Source: DATMER01 sp040349255 (GTDB lineage: Bacteria > Acidobacteriota > Thermoanaerobaculia > Multivoradales > UBA5704). Taken from it: 64,000 nt of DNA. Positions 60,820 through 64,000 of the stretch are shown in pieces. The notes beneath the pieces were generated by a model that saw nothing but the letters and a program-made list of their open reading frames with translations, was not told the DNA's origin and made no database searches. Within the stretch, counting starts at the first letter, position 1; each line of letters opens with the position of its first letter. The position numbers and the translations under genes were made by a program. Where the stretch lies: assembly GCA_040349255.1 (NCBI GenBank), contig JBEQUE010000085.1:1-64000 (forward strand), read 5' to 3'.

Positions 60820-61356
60820 ATGCAGGAGGCCACGCACAATCGCGAGGAGTTCTGGTTTACGTACGTGGACGGGAATCAGAGCGATTCTCATGCGGCGCTG
60901 GCTCGTGAATTGCGCGTGCCCAGCGACGAAGCCGTCCTTTGCGACGAGCTGGTGAATCAAAGCTGGTTGCTTCGCGCCCTCAGTCGGCTCCTGCCCGGGC
61001 ACTTTGACTTCGAATCTGGGTATCGCCTGATCGTCACTGACAAGAGAATCCTGCTTTCAAAGTACGGCGGTCTGAGCAGTTGGCTCGTTCAGAACATACC
61101 CGGGCATTCTGTCACTGCGTTCTTCCGTGAGCGCAATTCCGGCGACGGCAGTGGGCATGTCATCGAGGCCGGCTCGATCAAGTTTTCCTTTGACGTTTCC
61201 AGGAAAAGGCGATCGACGATCGCAAGCGCCATGTCCTCGGCGTGTCCGTCAGCCCGGTCTGAGCCCACCAAGCCCCACGAGCGCGTGAAGGATCTCGAGG
61301 CTCTCGTCGCTTCCTTGAGGAAGCGAATTCAGGAGCTGGAGGCGGGAAGGGAATAG
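60820..61356 (+). CDS. Hypothetical protein, bacterial PH-like domain plus coiled coil
   Basis: 178 aa. ATG 60820 has GAAGGAG (60804-60810) 9 bp upstream. The central part, ESGYRLIVTDKRILLSKYGGLSSWLVQNIPGHSVTAFFRER (residues 61-105), looks like the 'T..RI' strand pair of bacterial PH-like domains, in which a membrane or protein-proximal beta-barrel is expected. The C-terminal 40 residues form a coiled coil (HERVKDLEALVASLRKRIQELEAG). No membrane helix. Function unknown. AT content is higher than in the surrounding genes. Followed 36 bp later by the DUF4256 gene on the same strand. Confidence 0.6.
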   Translation: MQEATHNREEFWFTYVDGNQSDSHAALARELRVPSDEAVLCDELVNQSWLLRALSRLLPGHFDFESGYRLIVTDKRILLSKYGGLSSWLVQNIPGHSVTAFFRERNSGDGSGHVIEAGSIKFSFDVSRKRRSTIASAMSSACPSARSEPTKPHERVKDLEALVASLRKRIQELEAGRE

Positions 61357-61391
61357 CATCCGCGCAATCGTTCGAAGTCAAGGAGTGCGAA

Positions 61392-61961
61392 TTGAAAAAA
61401 GCCACGGAAAAGGACTTGTCGCCGGCGCAGCGCGAAGAGCTGCTCGGCTCCTTGAAAGCCCGTTTCGAGAAAAACATGAACCGTCATCCAGGCCTCAAGT
61501 GGCCTGAGGTGCAGGCGAAGCTGGAAGCGAATCCGGGAAAGCTCTGGTCGCTTCAGGAAATGGAAACGACCGATGGTGAGCCGGATGTCGTCGGCCATGA
61601 CAAGAAGGCGGGCGAGTACGTGTTCTATGACTGCTCGGCGGAAAGCCCCAAGGGCCGCAGAAGCCTTTGTTACGACCGTGCAGCGCTGGACGCACGGAAA
61701 GAGAACAAGCCGGCGAACAACGTGATGGACGTGGCCGCGGCCATGGGCATCGATCTCCTGACGGAAGAACAGTATCGGGAGCTGCAGGGGCTCGGAAAAT
61801 TCGATACAAAAACGTCGAGCTGGCTGAAGACGCCGGCGGATATCCGCAAGCTCGGCGGCGCCATCTTCGGCGATTTCCGCTACGGCCATGTCTTCGTGTA
61901 CCACAACGGCGCGGACTCGTACTATGCCGCCAGGGGGTTCCGGGGCTCGCTGAAGGTCTGA
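61392..61961 (+). CDS. DUF4256-family protein
   Basis: 189 aa from TTG 61392, with AAGGAG 8 bp upstream and no usable in-frame ATG. The whole length matches what I recall of DUF4256: LKARFEKNMNRHPGLKW, PGKLWSLQEMETTDGEPDVVGHDKKAGEYVFYDCSAESPKGRRSLCYD, KTSSWLKTPADIRKLGGAIFGDFRYG and FVYHNGADSYYAARGFRGSLKV. The family has a very conserved but uncharacterised sequence and is common in soil bacteria. Lower GC than the neighbours, as for the preceding gene, suggests possible acquisition as a pair. Confidence 0.85.
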   Translation: MKKATEKDLSPAQREELLGSLKARFEKNMNRHPGLKWPEVQAKLEANPGKLWSLQEMETTDGEPDVVGHDKKAGEYVFYDCSAESPKGRRSLCYDRAALDARKENKPANNVMDVAAAMGIDLLTEEQYRELQGLGKFDTKTSSWLKTPADIRKLGGAIFGDFRYGHVFVYHNGADSYYAARGFRGSLKV

Positions 61962-62044
61962 AGCACCGGCGCGCATCCCGGCACGGGCGACACCTTTTAA
62001 GGGAGAACGGATGGTCCTTCGTCTTCCCGAAAGGAGTCTCTCCC

Positions 62045-63733
62045 ATGAATCGATCCCCTCGGCCCCGGTGGCGCGCCACCTTCGGGCTCTTCGCAGGTTT
62101 GAGCCTCGCCGTCTCCGGAGCCGCGCTGGCCGGCGTGCCCACGGTCGGATCGCGGGACAACACCACCGCCGACCCGCCCGTGCCGCGGCCGTCCACGACG
62201 CCTTGCGCCGTGCAACTTTTCTCTCATGTGATCTTCGCGGACTTCTCCCCGAAGCCGTTCGCCTACACGCCGCCCGCGGCCTGCCCGGGACCCTGGGCCA
62301 AGGTCGTCCTGGAGGGGGACTTCTCGGTCACCGCGGGCCGCCAGTTCGACCGCACCGCGCAGATCGCGATCGGCCACGCGAACATCTACTACGGCACGAC
62401 CCCGGAGCCCTCCGCGACGGTCGCCCCGACGTGGCACTTCGAGCGCGACCTGACCGACTACAGTCCGCTGTTCCGGACCGCGCAGGCCGGAGACGCGAAC
62501 CTCGGCAATCTGGTCAATTCCACCTACACCGGCATCATCGAGGGGAGTGCCAGGCTCCTGTTCTATCCCACCTCGGCCCAGGACCCGGCGCCGTGGACGG
62601 CCGACGCGGTGCTCCCGCTGTCCAGCGCTCCGGGAGGCGCCGCGCTCCTCGACACCTCCGCCAACGTCCTGGCGCCCACGTTCACCCTGCCCACCAACGT
62701 CGAGGCCGCCTATCTCGACGTGGTCGCGCAGAGCCAGTCGGCCGACGAGTTCTGGTACGCGTGCGTGCCGGACGACGTCGCGGACCCGCTGTTCAGTTGC
62801 CCGGGCACGTCGTTCCGCGAGTCCGAGGTCACGATCGACGGCCAGCCGGCCGGCGTCGCGCCGGTCTTCCCCTGGCTGTACACGGGCGCGATCGACCCCC
62901 TGCTCTGGCGGCCGATCCCCGGCGTGCAGACGCTCAACTTCGTCCCCTATCGCGTCGATCTCACCCCCTTCGCGGGCGTGCTCAGCGACGGCCAGCCGCA
63001 CCAGGTCGGCGTGCGTGTGTTCAACGCCAACCACTACTTCCTGGTCGCGGCCTCGCTCCTGCTCGACCTCGACCCAGGGTCGGGCGTGGTGACGGGCGCC
63101 GTCACCCGCAACACGCTCGGCGCTGATCCCGTGGTCTCGATCCGGGAGGACCTCTCGACCGCAGATGACGGCACCGTCACCGGCACGGTGGCGACCCGAT
63201 CGCGGCGGAGCTTCACGATCGAGGGCTATGTGAACACCTCGCACGGGCGGGTGGAGACCACGGTGCGGCAGGACCTGAGCTTCTCGAACGAGCAGGATTT
63301 CGTCGTCGCGGACGCGGAGTACGTGCAGAACATCGCGCAGCTCACGACGATCAAGTCCGGCACCAAGACCAAGGGGGACCACGGCGTCGTCCACACCGAG
63401 CAGCATTTCTCCTGGCCGCTCGACCTGGACATCTCGCTGCTCTTCAACGACGACGGGTCGTTCTCCCAGACCACGTCGGTCGATCAGAGCTTCGAGAGCC
63501 GGCGCGCCCAGGGCGCCCAGGGGGGCCCGCACCAGAGCGAGGTCTCGAACAACATGACGGGCACCGATACTCTGCTGTTCAGCCCCGCGGGAGCCGTGAC
63601 AGGCTTCCAGGACCGCTCGAGCGCGCAGACCTATCGCTCGCGGACGAGCAGCGGCGACTGCTACAGCCGGACGATCACCTCGGCCGACGGGCTGCTGACC
63701 AGCGTCACGGACGGCCAGGGCTGCGGCCACTGA
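62045..63733 (+). CDS. Secreted PNGase A-like peptide N-glycosidase (amidase A) family protein
   Basis: 562 aa; AAGGAG 8 bp before ATG 62045. Signal peptide (ATFGLFAGLSLAVSGAALA). Residues 52-200 match the peptide-N4-(N-acetyl-beta-glucosaminyl)asparagine amidase A family: CAVQLFSHVIFADFSPKPFAYTPPAACPGPWAKVVLEGDFSVTAGRQFDRTAQIAIGHANIYYGTTPEPS, then WHFERDLTDYSPLFRTAQAG and NSTYTGIIEGSARLLFYPTS. The second domain includes NVEAAYLDVVAQSQSADEFWYACVPD. The rest is beta-rich. The family, known best from plants and fungi, removes N-glycans from glycopeptides by cutting the Asn-GlcNAc amide. Being secreted, the protein may scavenge glycans from eukaryotic matter. Activity is inferred from family. 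Confidence 0.8.
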   Translation: MNRSPRPRWRATFGLFAGLSLAVSGAALAGVPTVGSRDNTTADPPVPRPSTTPCAVQLFSHVIFADFSPKPFAYTPPAACPGPWAKVVLEGDFSVTAGRQFDRTAQIAIGHANIYYGTTPEPSATVAPTWHFERDLTDYSPLFRTAQAGDANLGNLVNSTYTGIIEGSARLLFYPTSAQDPAPWTADAVLPLSSAPGGAALLDTSANVLAPTFTLPTNVEAAYLDVVAQSQSADEFWYACVPDDVADPLFSCPGTSFRESEVTIDGQPAGVAPVFPWLYTGAIDPLLWRPIPGVQTLNFVPYRVDLTPFAGVLSDGQPHQVGVRVFNANHYFLVAASLLLDLDPGSGVVTGAVTRNTLGADPVVSIREDLSTADDGTVTGTVATRSRRSFTIEGYVNTSHGRVETTVRQDLSFSNEQDFVVADAEYVQNIAQLTTIKSGTKTKGDHGVVHTEQHFSWPLDLDISLLFNDDGSFSQTTSVDQSFESRRAQGAQGGPHQSEVSNNMTGTDTLLFSPAGAVTGFQDRSSAQTYRSRTSSGDCYSRTITSADGLLTSVTDGQGCGH

Positions 63734-63748
63734 CCGGGAGCCGGGTGC

Positions 63749-63754
63749 TACAAT
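63749..63754 (+). promoter_or_regulatory. -10 box (TACAAT) for the response regulator gene
   Basis: GTGCTACAATCC lies 24 bp before ATG 63778; CAGGAGGATCC is the ribosome binding site. No clear -35. Confidence 0.45.
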
Positions 63755-63777
63755 CCTCCCCTTCTCAGGAGGATCCG

Positions 63778-64000
63778 ATGGAGCGCGGTGTGGGCAGGCC
63801 GATCCTGCTTGTCGAGGACGATACGGAGACCCGGCTTGCCTACCGCGCGCTTCTGGAGCACGCGGGCTGGAACGTGGAGGAGGCGGGCGACGGCGAGCGG
63901 GCGCTGCAGATCGCCGCCGGCGTCCTCCCCTGCGTGGTGGTCGTCGACATCTCGATCCCGGGCGTCGACGGCTGGGAGATGACGCGGCGCCTCAAGCTCG
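63778..64000 (+). CDS. Response regulator receiver domain protein (3'-partial)
   Basis: The first 74 residues are a CheY-like receiver: PILLVEDDTETRLAYRALLEHAGW with the acidic pair (VEDD) and the phospho-acceptor Asp in VVVVDISIPGVDGWEM near residue 60. It is cut by the window end, so the output domain, if any, is not visible. The kinase partner is not in the window. Confidence 0.88.
   Translation, partial: MERGVGRPILLVEDDTETRLAYRALLEHAGWNVEEAGDGERALQIAAGVLPCVVVVDISIPGVDGWEMTRRLKL

Overview
High-GC bacterial DNA. An 'acidobacterial duplicated orphan permease' type FtsX/MacB protein, a paired CRTAC/UnbV protein and multiheme-cytochrome/TPR protein, and GC-rich 4-bp-overlap operons together point to Acidobacteriota. 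This is an inference from gene content; no rRNA or housekeeping marker is present.

Region 1 (1-43271, + strand) is one nearly gap-free gene run, most of it a non-ribosomal peptide / polyketide assembly line. Order: NRPS-1 (5' end outside the window; ..C-A-T-C-A-T-Cy-A-T-Cy-A(Ox)-T), NRPS-2 (C-A-T-C), a luciferase-like monooxygenase, an asparagine synthetase, NRPS-3 (A-T-C-A-T), and a PKS/NRPS hybrid (KS-AT-ACP-Cy-A-T-C-A-T-TE). Reading the adenylation pockets by eye gives a tentative backbone: ..Leu - Asp-like - Cys - Cys (tandem thiazoline/thiazole, one Ox domain) - X - X - Gly - malonate (keto kept, no KR) - Cys (thiazoline) - Ala - thioesterase release. NRPS-2 ends with a C domain and NRPS-3 starts with an A domain, so one module appears to be split across two proteins. 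The same run continues without a clear break through an ATPase-less ABC permease, a multiheme c-type cytochrome with TPRs, a CRTAC/UnbV protein and a threonine/cysteate-synthase-like PLP enzyme.

Region 2 (43272-48632) holds a REP-associated (IS200-like) transposase beside three copies of a REP-like palindrome, then a + strand operon of Gfo/Idh oxidoreductase, VOC protein, TIR-TPR protein and a second Gfo/Idh oxidoreductase. Region 3 (48640-53389, - strand) is a classic tetR-tolC-hlyD-emrB tripartite efflux operon with a palindromic operator in its promoter.

Region 4 (53390-64000) is accessory. It starts with a 1-kb gene-free stretch carrying a 16-unit, exactly 20-bp tandem array between ~60-bp inverted repeats. 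Then come a secreted serine protease-like protein, a coiled-coil membrane protein, a VapBC-type and a MazEF-type toxin-antitoxin pair, a frameshifted TPR gene beside a 46-aa putative secreted peptide gene with its own terminator, and a chimeric duplicated fragment. The stretch ends with a Nudix hydrolase, a small membrane protein, OsmC, a PH-like protein, a DUF4256 protein, a secreted PNGase A-like protein and a partial response regulator.
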